A DNA stretch of 64,000 nucleotides from Desulfurellaceae bacterium bin18 (GTDB lineage Bacteria; Desulfobacterota; Binatia; Bin18): the NCBI GenBank assembly GCA_002238415.1, contig MPMI01000005.1:1-64000 (forward strand). Reading direction: 5' to 3'. This document shows positions 51,201-59,385 of the stretch, piece after piece (the stretch's first letter is position 1; each line of letters starts with the position of its first letter). Made by a program: the position numbers and the translations under genes. Below the pieces are notes generated by a model. The model worked only from the letters and a program-made list of their open reading frames with translations. It ran no database searches and had not been told where the DNA came from.

Positions 51201-52793
51201 ATGCAGGCCAATACCGTCAGCATTGATCCAACAGGCGCTTCAGCGTCCATCCGGTTTGCGCCACGTTTCAACGTAGCCGTGCCGTTTATCGACCGGCATC
51301 TGGAAGAGGGACGGGCGCACAACATTGCCATCCGCACGGTCCACGGCGATGTGACCTATGGTCAGCTTGCCGAGCAGGTCAATCGGTGTGGCAATGCTTT
51401 GCGCTCGATGGGACTCGGGGGCGGCGACCGGATACTGATGATCGTGAAGGACTGCCCCGAATTTTTCTCGCTCTTTTGGGGAGCCATCAAGGCCGGGATC
51501 GTACCCGTGCCAGTCAATACGCTGCTCCGGGCGACCGATTATCAATATATGATAGACGACTCCGAGTGTGCGCTGGTCGCCTATTCCGCAGAGTATGCGC
51601 CGACCGTGGAACCTGCCCTGGACGGAACTGAACGCACACCGCAGTCCGTATGCGTCGCAGGGGAGGACACTACCTTCGCCGCGTTTATACGGTCCGCGTC
51701 TGCCGAGCTGGAACCCACGCCGGCTGCGGCCGAAGACGACTGTTTCTGGCTGTATTCCTCAGGCTCAACCGGTCGGCCCAAAGGCGCGGTCCATCGCCAG
51801 CGCGACATGGTGGTTACCTGTGTCCAGTACGCCCAGGGTGTGCTGGGCATGACTGAACAGGACGTGTGCTTTTCCGCGGCCAAGCTGTTCTTTGCCTACG
51901 GTCTGGGTAACGCCATGACGTTTCCACTCTGGTGCGGAGCAACCGCAATCTTAAGCGATCAGCGTCCCTCACCGGATATGACGTTTGCCCTGATTGACCG
52001 TTTCCAGCCCACGCTCTATTTCGGGGTGCCAACTCTGTATGCGGCCCAACTGCTCGCCCTGGAGCAAAAAAAAGAGCAAGACCCGCACGCGTTCCCGTCC
52101 TTACGCGCCTGTGTCTCGGCCGGCGAGGCGCTGCCAGCCGAAGTCTTCCGCCGCTGGAAGGCGTACACCGGCCTGACGATTCTGGATGGCATCGGCTCGA
52201 CCGAACTACTGCATATTTTCATCTCCAACCGTCCGGACGATTGTCAGCCAGGCACCAGCGGCCGCCCGGTTCCCGGCTATGAGGCCAAGATTGTAGATGA
52301 AAGCGGGAATCCGGTCGCTACCGGCGAGATGGGTCGCCTCCTGATTCGGGGCCAGTCCGGGGCCGCCTATTACTGGAACAACCCTGAGAAGACCGCGCAA
52401 ACCATGCTCGGAGACTGGATCAACACCGGAGATACCTATGTCCAAGACGAAGCGGGGTATTTTACCTACTGTGGCCGTGCAGATGATATGCTCAAGGTCT
52501 CGGGTCAATGGGTCTCGCCGGCCGAGGTCGAGGGCATTCTGTTTGAACATCCGGCCGTGCTGGAGGCCGCGATTGTCGGCTGGGAAGACGACAACCGCCT
52601 ACTCAAACCCAAGGCATTTGTGGTGCTCAAAGCAGGCCAGGCCGCCTCAGTAGAGCTGGCCCAGGAATTGAGCCTGTTTGTCAAAGATCGCACGTTGCCG
52701 CACAAATACCCCCGCTGGGTCGAATTCGTATCCGAGCTGCCCAAGACCGCGACCGGGAAAATTCAGCGCTACAAGCTGCGGACGCTGGAGTAG
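51201..52793 (+). CDS. Benzoate-CoA ligase family protein
   Basis: A 530-residue adenylate-forming ligase of the benzoate-CoA ligase type. RFNVAVPFIDRHLEEGRAHN and ALRSMGLGGGDRILMIVKDCPEFFSLFWGAIKAGIVPVPVN match that family's N-terminus. The P-loop is YSSGSTGRPKGAVH, and INTGDTYVQDEAGYFTYCGRADDMLKVSGQWVSP plus the C-terminal catalytic Lys in TATGKIQRYKLR complete it. It activates benzoate or a substituted benzoate with ATP and CoA, feeding BoxB. It starts 18 bases after boxB. Confidence 0.92.
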   Translation: MQANTVSIDPTGASASIRFAPRFNVAVPFIDRHLEEGRAHNIAIRTVHGDVTYGQLAEQVNRCGNALRSMGLGGGDRILMIVKDCPEFFSLFWGAIKAGIVPVPVNTLLRATDYQYMIDDSECALVAYSAEYAPTVEPALDGTERTPQSVCVAGEDTTFAAFIRSASAELEPTPAAAEDDCFWLYSSGSTGRPKGAVHRQRDMVVTCVQYAQGVLGMTEQDVCFSAAKLFFAYGLGNAMTFPLWCGATAILSDQRPSPDMTFALIDRFQPTLYFGVPTLYAAQLLALEQKKEQDPHAFPSLRACVSAGEALPAEVFRRWKAYTGLTILDGIGSTELLHIFISNRPDDCQPGTSGRPVPGYEAKIVDESGNPVATGEMGRLLIRGQSGAAYYWNNPEKTAQTMLGDWINTGDTYVQDEAGYFTYCGRADDMLKVSGQWVSPAEVEGILFEHPAVLEAAIVGWEDDNRLLKPKAFVVLKAGQAASVELAQELSLFVKDRTLPHKYPRWVEFVSELPKTATGKIQRYKLRTLE

Positions 52794-52825
52794 CGTCTTT
52801 ACCGCTATCTGCGATATGAAAGCCC

Positions 52826-55800
52826 ATGCAATGCCTCCAGTGTGACACCGACAATCCGGACGGCGCAAAGTTTTGTATCGAATGTGGAAGCGCACTCCAG
52901 AACCGCTGTCCGAACTGCGGCAGTGAGAACGTCGCCAGAGCCAAGTTCTGTATGGAGTGCGGAACGGCGCTCACCCAGTCGCCCAACCCCCACCCCCCAC
53001 CCCCCAGCCCCCACACCTACACTCCGCCCCATCTGGCCGAGCGTATCCGCGCTGAGCAGGCCGCGCTTGAAGCTCGTGGGGCGACTGAGGGCGAGCGGAA
53101 AACCATTACCGCCCTGTTCGCCGATATCAAAGGTTCGATGGAACTCATCGAGGACCTCGACCCGGAAGACGCGCGCTCCATTATTGACCCGGCCCTGCAA
53201 CTCATGATGGTCGCCGTGCATCGCTATGAAGGCTACGTCGCCCAGTCCATGGGCGATGGTATTTTTGCGCTCTTTGGCGCGCCGATCGCCCACGAAGACC
53301 ACGCCCAGCGCGCCCTGTTTGCCGCCTTACGCATGCAAGAAGAAGGCAAAGCCTATGCCGAACGACTCCGGCGTGACAAAGGGGTCAATCTTCGGATGCG
53401 GGTGGGCGTCAATACTGGCGAGGTCGTGGTGCGCTCCATTCGTAAAAACGATCTGCACACCGACTATGTTCCGGTTGGTCATGCGACCAGCCTGGCGGCC
53501 CGCATGGAAGGGCTGGCCACGCCGGGTACGACGGTTGTGAGTGCGTATACCCACCAGCTTACTGAGGGCTATTTCGAGTTCAGGGATTTGGGCGCGGCGA
53601 AGATCAAGGGCGTCAGCGAGCCCTTACAGATTTATGAAGTCCTCGGGATTGGCGCCCTGCGTACCCGTCTCCAGGTGTCAGCCGTACATGGCCTGTCTCG
53701 TTTTGTCGGGCGGAAGCAAGAGATCGAGCATCTTAAACAGGCCCGCGAACAAGCGGGAAACGGACAGGGACAGATGGTTGGCGTGGTGGGTGAGCCGGGC
53801 GTTGGCAAGTCTCGGCTGTTTCACGAATTCAAGCTGCTGTCCGAGCGGCGCTGTCTTGTCCTCGAAACATTTTGTGCCGCCCATGGCAGCGGCTATGCGT
53901 ATTTGCCCTTGATCGAGCTACTGAGGAATTACTTCCGTATTCGCCCTCAGGACGACGAACGGACGCTGCATGAAAAAGTCGCCGGGCGGGTGGTGGCGCT
54001 TGAGCGCGAACTCGAAGACGGACTGCCCTATCTGCTGAGCCTCTTGGGCCATGCTGAATTCGCCGCGGCGCTTCAGCAGATGGACCCCCACATCCGTCAA
54101 CAGCGCTCCTTTGACGCTATCAAGCGGCTCCTTGTGCGTGAGAGCCTCACCCAGCCGGTAGTGCTGATTTTCGAGGACTTGCAATGGCTGGATGAAGGCA
54201 CCCAGGCCTTTCTCGATAGCCTGAGTGAAAGCGTGGCCACCGCGCCCATACTCCTGCTGGTCAACTACCGCCCGGAGTATCGGCACGAGTGGGGAAGCAA
54301 GACCTATTACAGCCAGCTCCGACTCGATGCGCTGGATATGGAAGACGCCAAAGAACTCTTGGCCGCGCTTCTTGACGAAGCAAACTGGCCGGTCACGGCC
54401 GCCTCGCTCGAACCCCTCAAACAACGCATCTTGGAGAAAACAGAGGGGACGCCCTTTTTTATGGAGGAAATGGTCCGGGCGCTGTTTGACAACGGTGTCC
54501 TGGTCCACAGCATAGGGGGCATTTCCCTCACCAAGCCGCTCGACGAGATCCAGGTCCCGGCGACGGTCCAGGGTGTTCTGGCCGGTCGCATCGACCAATT
54601 AGGGGCCGCAGAAAAAGAGCTGCTCCAGACCGCTGCGGTGATTGGTCGGGAGTTCTCGCTCAGCCTCCTGACCCAGGTGGCCCAACAGGCCGAAGACACG
54701 CTCGTACCCCTATTATCCCGGTTGCAAACGGCCGAGTTCATCTATGAGCAGCCCGCCTTTCCCGAAGTCGAATATACCTTTAAGCACACGCTCACCCAGG
54801 AGGTCGCCTATCATTCGCTCCTATCCGAGCGCCGCCAGACAGTGCACGCCCGGACGGCACAGGCCATTGCATCTCTGTACCACGAGCACCTAACCGACCA
54901 TCGCCTCAGAGATCTCGCCTATCATTCCGCCCAGAGCGGGAATACGGAAAAAGCCGCTGAGTACTATCAACGCGCCGGAGAGCTGGTGCTGAAAAACTCG
55001 TCCTATACCGAGGCCATTCGTGATCTCAACCACGCCCTGGACTTGCTGCCATCACTACCCTCCACTCCGGACCGTCAGCAGCAAGAGCTGACCCTGCTCA
55101 TCTCACTCGGCTCCTGCCTGATGGCAACCAAGGGCGATGCCGCGCCTGAAGTGGAACGCGTCTACACCCGCGCCCGCGAATTGTCACATGCGATTGGCGA
55201 TCTGCCGCAGACGTTCCCTGTGCTTTTTGGTTTATGGCGTTTGTACATCGTGCGTGGGGAGTATGCCGCTGCGGGGGAAGTGACGGAAAAGCTCCAACGT
55301 CTGTCCGAGTGCATGCCCGGCTCTCGGCAATTTCTACCGGCCCAGCAGGCGCTGGGATTGACGGCCTTTCGGCTCGGCGCGTTTGCCGACTCCAGGGCCC
55401 ATCTGGAACGGGCCGTGGACATGTATGATCCAAGTATCCACGGCCCGGAGAATGCGCAGGGAGTGATAGGTCAGGATCCTGGTGTGGCCAGTCTGGCCTT
55501 TCTGGCCTGGATGCTGTGGCATCTCGGCTATCCCGACCAGGCTCTCCAGCGCAGTCAGGAAGCCATTGCACTCGCACGAGAGATTTCGCATCCGTACAGC
55601 TTGGTCTTTGCCCTGCATTTTGGAACGTCGGTCTATCGCTTTCGACGAGAAGGAGCGCCGGCCCAAACCCAGGCGGAGAGTGTGGTCGCCTTAGCGAGTG
55701 ATCAGGGCTTTCCATACTTTCACGCCGCCGGGACCTATTTGCGTGGTTGTGCCTTAGCCGAACAGGGTCATGTCGAAGAGGGCATTACCGATATGCTGGA

Positions 55801-56263
55801 GGGCCAGCATATTTGGCAGGAGTCCGGCATTCGACAGCTCGGCCAGGTGTCTCTGCCTTTGGCAGAAGCCTATGGCAAAGTCGACCGCGTCAAGGATGGC
55901 CTGGCTGTGCTGGCTCAGGCAGAAGCCGAGATGGACAAGAGCAACGAAAAATGGTGGCAGGCCGAACTGCTGCGCACTCGGGGGGAATTATTACTCGCTT
56001 CCAAAGACGGTATGGGTCATAACAGTCAGGAAATCACAGACTGTTTTCAGCGCGCCATCCGGACCGCCCACGACCAGCAGGCAAAATCCCTGGAACTCCG
56101 CAGCGCAACCCGCCTGGCCGCATTCTGGAAAGACCGTGGGAAGCCGGACACCGCCTACCAACTCCTGTCCAAGATCTACGGATGGTTTAGCGAGGGATTC
56201 GACACACCGGACCTGCAAGCGGCGAAAGCACTGCTGGATGAGCTTGCACCCGTTCCGGCATAG
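52826..56263 (+). CDS. Zinc-ribbon/class III cyclase-like/AAA ATPase/TPR giant regulator
   Basis: A 1145-residue multidomain protein. Two zinc ribbons (Cys3, 6, 17, 20 and Cys28, 31, 42, 45) and a proline-rich linker (52-68) precede a class III nucleotide-cyclase domain (about 93-275) with metal Asp100 (FADIKGS) and Asp144 (SMGDGIFALF). The transition-state Asn position reads Ser222 (GHATSLAARM), while Arg226 is kept, so activity is doubtful. A STAND-type ATPase follows (Walker A GEPGVGKS, 322-329; Walker B VVLIFEDLQWLDE), then about 500 residues of TPR-like helices. It starts 32 bases after the benzoate ligase. Likely a signalling scaffold. Confidence 0.88.
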   Translation: MQCLQCDTDNPDGAKFCIECGSALQNRCPNCGSENVARAKFCMECGTALTQSPNPHPPPPSPHTYTPPHLAERIRAEQAALEARGATEGERKTITALFADIKGSMELIEDLDPEDARSIIDPALQLMMVAVHRYEGYVAQSMGDGIFALFGAPIAHEDHAQRALFAALRMQEEGKAYAERLRRDKGVNLRMRVGVNTGEVVVRSIRKNDLHTDYVPVGHATSLAARMEGLATPGTTVVSAYTHQLTEGYFEFRDLGAAKIKGVSEPLQIYEVLGIGALRTRLQVSAVHGLSRFVGRKQEIEHLKQAREQAGNGQGQMVGVVGEPGVGKSRLFHEFKLLSERRCLVLETFCAAHGSGYAYLPLIELLRNYFRIRPQDDERTLHEKVAGRVVALERELEDGLPYLLSLLGHAEFAAALQQMDPHIRQQRSFDAIKRLLVRESLTQPVVLIFEDLQWLDEGTQAFLDSLSESVATAPILLLVNYRPEYRHEWGSKTYYSQLRLDALDMEDAKELLAALLDEANWPVTAASLEPLKQRILEKTEGTPFFMEEMVRALFDNGVLVHSIGGISLTKPLDEIQVPATVQGVLAGRIDQLGAAEKELLQTAAVIGREFSLSLLTQVAQQAEDTLVPLLSRLQTAEFIYEQPAFPEVEYTFKHTLTQEVAYHSLLSERRQTVHARTAQAIASLYHEHLTDHRLRDLAYHSAQSGNTEKAAEYYQRAGELVLKNSSYTEAIRDLNHALDLLPSLPSTPDRQQQELTLLISLGSCLMATKGDAAPEVERVYTRARELSHAIGDLPQTFPVLFGLWRLYIVRGEYAAAGEVTEKLQRLSECMPGSRQFLPAQQALGLTAFRLGAFADSRAHLERAVDMYDPSIHGPENAQGVIGQDPGVASLAFLAWMLWHLGYPDQALQRSQEAIALAREISHPYSLVFALHFGTSVYRFRREGAPAQTQAESVVALASDQGFPYFHAAGTYLRGCALAEQGHVEEGITDMLEGQHIWQESGIRQLGQVSLPLAEAYGKVDRVKDGLAVLAQAEAEMDKSNEKWWQAELLRTRGELLLASKDGMGHNSQEITDCFQRAIRTAHDQQAKSLELRSATRLAAFWKDRGKPDTAYQLLSKIYGWFSEGFDTPDLQAAKALLDELAPVPA

Positions 56264-56424
56264 AGAGGGGTAGGGGTTGAGGGAGAGGGCAACTGCCCTT
56301 GCGATAAGCGGAGAGCTGGTGAGCGAAGCATTGTAAACATCTGTCTGACTTCCTATACTCGGCCTAGTTTTCCTGAAAAGGAATCAACCGTCGGAGGGGC
56401 GGTATCTCTCTCGGGGAGGTTTTT

Positions 56425-57939
56425 ATGAGTAGCAATGGCCGGACGAACGGGGCGAGTGTACGCGCCCGATTACAGCATCCGATTATAGACGCAGACGGAC
56501 ACTGGCTGGAGTTTGGGCCGCTGGTGCGCGAGCAGTTGAGAAAAATCGGCGGCGCCAAGGCAGTCGAAGGTTTCTCCATGTTCACCACCCTTGTCCAAGA
56601 ACATTTACGCCTGTCGGTGGCCGAACGGCGCCACCAGCGGACCGCGCAGCAAGCCTTCTGGGGGATTCCAACCAAGAATACGCGTGACCGGGCCACGGCC
56701 ATGATGCCCCAGTTGCTGTATGAACGCCTGGACGAGTTCGGCATAGATTTTACCATCCTCTATCCCACCGCGGGTCTGGGGTTGACCCGCGGTAGTGATA
56801 CTGAGCTGCGGAAAGCCGCCTGCCGGGCGTTCAATATTTTCAGCGCAGACTATTTTCGGGCCTATGCCGACCGCATGACCCCGACGGCGGTGATTCCGAT
56901 GAACACGCCGGAAGAGGCACTGGAAGAAATCGACTATGTGACCGCGCAGCTCGGGATGAAGGTCATCATGCTGGGCAGTATGATCAAACGGCCCATTCCC
57001 GCCGCGGTCGAGCACTACCCCGGTACCGAAGAACTGCTGACGTGGCGTGACGTGCTGGGGCTGGACAGCGAATACGACTACGATCCAGTCTGGGAAATGT
57101 GCGTTGAGCGTGGCCTGTCGCCGACGTTTCATACCGGCTCGCGTGGATATGCGCTGCGGATTTCACCCTCCAATTTTGTGTACAACCACATTGGCCATTT
57201 TGCCGCGGCAAACGAAGCCGTGTGTAAAGCCCTCTTTCTCGGCGGCGTCACCCGGCGTTTCCCCACACTCAAATTCGCCTTTTTGGAGGGTGGGGTTGGT
57301 TGGGCGTGTCAGTTATACGCCGATCTGATCGAACACTGGGAGAAGCGCAATATCGAGGCGCTGGCGGAGGTTGATCCGGCTAATCTGGACCAGAAACTCC
57401 TGGGCGAATTGGTGCGGCAATACGGCAACACAGACATGGCCGAGGCGTTCACCCAGCGCGACGCAGCCCTGGATACCGTACTGAGTGCACAAGGCTCAAC
57501 GGCCGTCGGCGGCATCGATAATCTGGACGACTTTTCGGCCTGCGGGATCACCCAGGCGTCCGACATTCATGACTTGTTTGTCAAGAATTTCTATTTTGGC
57601 TGTGAGTCGGATGACAAGATGAACGCCTGGGCCTTCAATCGACAGTGCAATCCGTTTGGTGCACAGCTCAATGCGCTCTTCGGGTCGGACATCGGCCATT
57701 TTGATGTCGCGAATATGAGCCACGTGGTGCCCGAAGCGTATGAACTGGTTGAAAAAGGTCTGGTCAGCGAGGCTGGTTTTCGGGACTTTATGTGTACCAA
57801 TCCCATCCGTTTCTGGGGCGAGGCCAACCCGGACTTTTTCAAAGGAACCGTGGTAGAAGAGACCGCCGGTGCGGTTCTGTCGGAGGGGACAGTCGAAACG
57901 AGGCCGAACGGTCACGCGACGAGTCAGTTGTCGAAGTAA
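56425..57939 (+). CDS. Amidohydrolase-2 family metal-dependent hydrolase/decarboxylase
   Basis: A 504-residue TIM-barrel protein. The N-terminal motif is HPIIDADGHWLEFGPLVRE (variant of DxHxH), with later blocks PTFHTGSRGYA, FLEGGVGWACQLYADL and GSDIGHFDVANMSHV supplying metal and catalytic residues. It is much longer than the ACMSD-type average because of an insertion around residues 200-270 and a C-terminal tail. GGGGAGG precedes ATG 56425. Related proteins act on aromatic or cyclic acids; the substrate here is not evident. It is convergent with a crotonase gene across a palindromic terminator. Confidence 0.82.
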   Translation: MSSNGRTNGASVRARLQHPIIDADGHWLEFGPLVREQLRKIGGAKAVEGFSMFTTLVQEHLRLSVAERRHQRTAQQAFWGIPTKNTRDRATAMMPQLLYERLDEFGIDFTILYPTAGLGLTRGSDTELRKAACRAFNIFSADYFRAYADRMTPTAVIPMNTPEEALEEIDYVTAQLGMKVIMLGSMIKRPIPAAVEHYPGTEELLTWRDVLGLDSEYDYDPVWEMCVERGLSPTFHTGSRGYALRISPSNFVYNHIGHFAAANEAVCKALFLGGVTRRFPTLKFAFLEGGVGWACQLYADLIEHWEKRNIEALAEVDPANLDQKLLGELVRQYGNTDMAEAFTQRDAALDTVLSAQGSTAVGGIDNLDDFSACGITQASDIHDLFVKNFYFGCESDDKMNAWAFNRQCNPFGAQLNALFGSDIGHFDVANMSHVVPEAYELVEKGLVSEAGFRDFMCTNPIRFWGEANPDFFKGTVVEETAGAVLSEGTVETRPNGHATSQLSK

Positions 57940-57957
57940 GGGCGGTGCGCACCGCCC
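57940..57957. terminator. Bidirectional terminator palindrome between convergent genes
   Basis: A perfect 18-bp palindrome, GGGCGGTGC/GCACCGCCC, fills exactly the space between the TAA of the amidohydrolase (57937-57939) and the complement stop of the crotonase gene (57958-57960). It lacks T-runs but its G+C-rich hairpin would serve both directions. Confidence 0.6.
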
Positions 57958-58653
57958 CTAGGCCATTAAGCGGGCGATATCCTCATCCAGGCCGTTGCGG
58001 ATCTGCTCGGCCAGCGCGCTTCGGGCGCGTCCCTTGGTGCGGCCGTAGGACGGCAGGTCGAGTGCCGCGAGACGACGGGCTTCGCCGAGCGCCTCGTCTA
58101 ACAGGGTTTCAGCCGGGCACACCCGATCCAAGAAACCGACATCGACGGCCTCGGCTGGGCTGTACAAGCGGGCTTGGATCACTGCGTTGGTAAAGTGCCG
58201 CTTGGACAGCCGTTCGCGCGCGAACATCAGACCAAATTCCGGCAGCGTCATCCCAATAGCGACCTCATTGAGTCCTACTTTGAAATCACCCTGGACGCCC
58301 AAACGGGTATCGCTGGCGAGCAGCATAAAGCCGCCGGCGGCAATAGCGTGGCCCGTGCTGGCGGCAACAACCGGTTGCGGATGGGTAAACAATTTGAGCA
58401 GCATCCGCGCGCCGGCAGTCACGAGCGTGTGGCCGGCCTCTGGGCCGGACTGGAGCACAGTGAGGTCGAATCCCGCGGAAAAACGACCGGGGCGGCCCGT
58501 TAAGACCACTGCCTTGGCTTCCTGCGCGGCTTTGTCCAAGGCGTCATTCACTCCCTGGATCAGGGCATGGTTGACCGCGTTGGCCTTCCCGTCGTCAAGA
58601 CGCAGAACGGCAATTGCATCGTTCAGTTCATAGTGCACCGGATTGTTTGACAT
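57958..58653 (-). CDS. Enoyl-CoA hydratase/isomerase (crotonase family)
   Basis: A 231-residue crotonase-fold protein. VLTGRPGRFSAGFDLTVLQSG and VAASTGHAIAAGGFMLLASDTRLGVQGDFKVGLNEVAIGMTLPEFGL are the CoA/oxyanion blocks. The catalytic glutamate positions read Glu in LNEVAIG and in LPEFGL, resembling the short EchA-type proteins. GGAGGAGAAA precedes ATG 58653. Its 5' leader holds the duplicated 3' end of a cupredoxin-like gene. Role in acyl-CoA metabolism, substrate unknown. Confidence 0.87.
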   Translation of the reverse strand: MSNNPVHYELNDAIAVLRLDDGKANAVNHALIQGVNDALDKAAQEAKAVVLTGRPGRFSAGFDLTVLQSGPEAGHTLVTAGARMLLKLFTHPQPVVAASTGHAIAAGGFMLLASDTRLGVQGDFKVGLNEVAIGMTLPEFGLMFARERLSKRHFTNAVIQARLYSPAEAVDVGFLDRVCPAETLLDEALGEARRLAALDLPSYGRTKGRARSALAEQIRNGLDEDIARLMA

Positions 58654-58673
58654 GGATTTTCTCCTCCACAAGT

Positions 58674-58751
58674 TCAGTGTCCCTTATCCTTTTGCGCCTG
58701 GGATGGATAGGTCAGTCGAACACGGGTCTCCTGGGCCGTGCGGACGGACAC
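58674..58751 (-). pseudogene. Orphan 3' fragment duplicating the end of the cupredoxin-like gene
   Basis: Read on the minus strand, this stretch encodes VSVRTAQETRVRLTY and then about ten diverged residues to a TGA, matching VSVRAAQETRVRLTY at the C-terminus of the protein encoded at 59386-60123. At base level GGGTCTCCTGGGCCG and the following 13 bases match with one difference over 28 (58724-58751 versus 59430-59457). A stop codon precedes the fragment, so it is not expressed as a protein. The copies bracket the AbrB/MazF module. Confidence 0.75.
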
Positions 58752-58773
58752 TCATTGCGTCCACACAGAGAGG

Positions 58774-58831
58774 TTGCTTGTACTTCTCTCTTATCTTACT
58801 TTCTGTTTAATCAGAAGATTGGTAAAGTAAG
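58774..58831 (+). promoter_or_regulatory. Putative promoter/operator of the AbrB-MazF module
   Basis: Perfect arms CTTACTTT (58795-58802) and AAAGTAAG (58824-58831) lie 21 bases apart, the right arm ending 3 bases before the antitoxin ATG. A possible promoter has -35 TTGCTT (58774-58779), a 17-base spacer and -10 TACTTT (58797-58802) inside the left arm. The AAAGTAAG word is shared with the element before the AbrB-PIN module at 7490-7497. Confidence 0.55.
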
Positions 58832-58834
58832 TAA

Positions 58835-59059
58835 ATGGAACTAGCCAAGATTACAGCACGTGGACAGACGACGATCCCCAAAAGCATCCGAGAGGCGGCC
58901 AATCTGCACGAGGGCGACGTGCTTGCTTTCGAGATCGAGGGCAATCATCTGGTGGTGCGCAAGGTGACGCCGGGGCGGGACGACTACCTACAGGGCCTCT
59001 CCGAGGTTCTCAGCGAATGGGCCTCGCCCGAAGACGAGGAAGCGTGGCGTGACCTGTGA
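58835..59059 (+). CDS. AbrB/MazE-type antitoxin
   Basis: A 74-residue antitoxin with the swapped-hairpin motif AKITARGQTTIPKSIREAAN followed by LHEGDVLAFEIEGNHLVVRKV. The acidic tail (SEWASPEDEEAWRDL) should occupy the toxin's RNA-binding face. Its end overlaps the toxin's GTG start by 11 bases. Together they form a compact module, and the dyad at 58795-58831 is the expected autoregulatory site. Confidence 0.9.
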   Translation: MELAKITARGQTTIPKSIREAANLHEGDVLAFEIEGNHLVVRKVTPGRDDYLQGLSEVLSEWASPEDEEAWRDL

Positions 59060-59384
59060 GCCGCTCGATGTCGTCGTCGTTCCCTTTCCTTTCACTGATC
59101 GACGAGCCACCAAACGCCGGCCAGCTCTGGTCGTCTCATCGGCAAACTTCAATGCGGCTCACGAACAGACGATCCTGGCCATGATCACCTCAGCCAGGAG
59201 TCGTTGGCCGAGCGACGTGGCGATCCAGGGCTGGCGGGAAGCCGGCCTCAACGCCCCGTGTAAGGTTCGCTTCAAGCTCTTCACCCTCGATGACGCCCTG
59301 ATTGTCCGCAAAGTCGGCACGTTATCGCAAAGGGACGGCAAAGCGGTGAGAAACGCGCTTTCTCGCTTTCTGGCAACCGACTGA
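59049..59384 (+). CDS. MazF/PemK-type endoribonuclease toxin
   Basis: A 111-residue MazF-fold toxin. LDVVVVPFPFTDRRATKRRPALVVSS gives the beta1-beta2 block with the KRRPALVV arginines; the usual RGE-type start is shortened. AMITSARSRWPSDVAI and APCKVRFKLFTLDDALIVRKVG contain the conserved Ser/Thr region. The GTG start overlaps the antitoxin gene. The TGA stop ends one base before a 3' duplicate of the neighbouring gene begins. Expected activity: mRNA cleavage. Confidence 0.88.
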   Translation: MTCEPLDVVVVPFPFTDRRATKRRPALVVSSANFNAAHEQTILAMITSARSRWPSDVAIQGWREAGLNAPCKVRFKLFTLDDALIVRKVGTLSQRDGKAVRNALSRFLATD

Positions 59385-59385
59385 T

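Noticed and set aside
52976..53030. C-rich tract as a regulatory element
   Set aside because: It encodes the proline-rich linker of the giant regulator, in frame.
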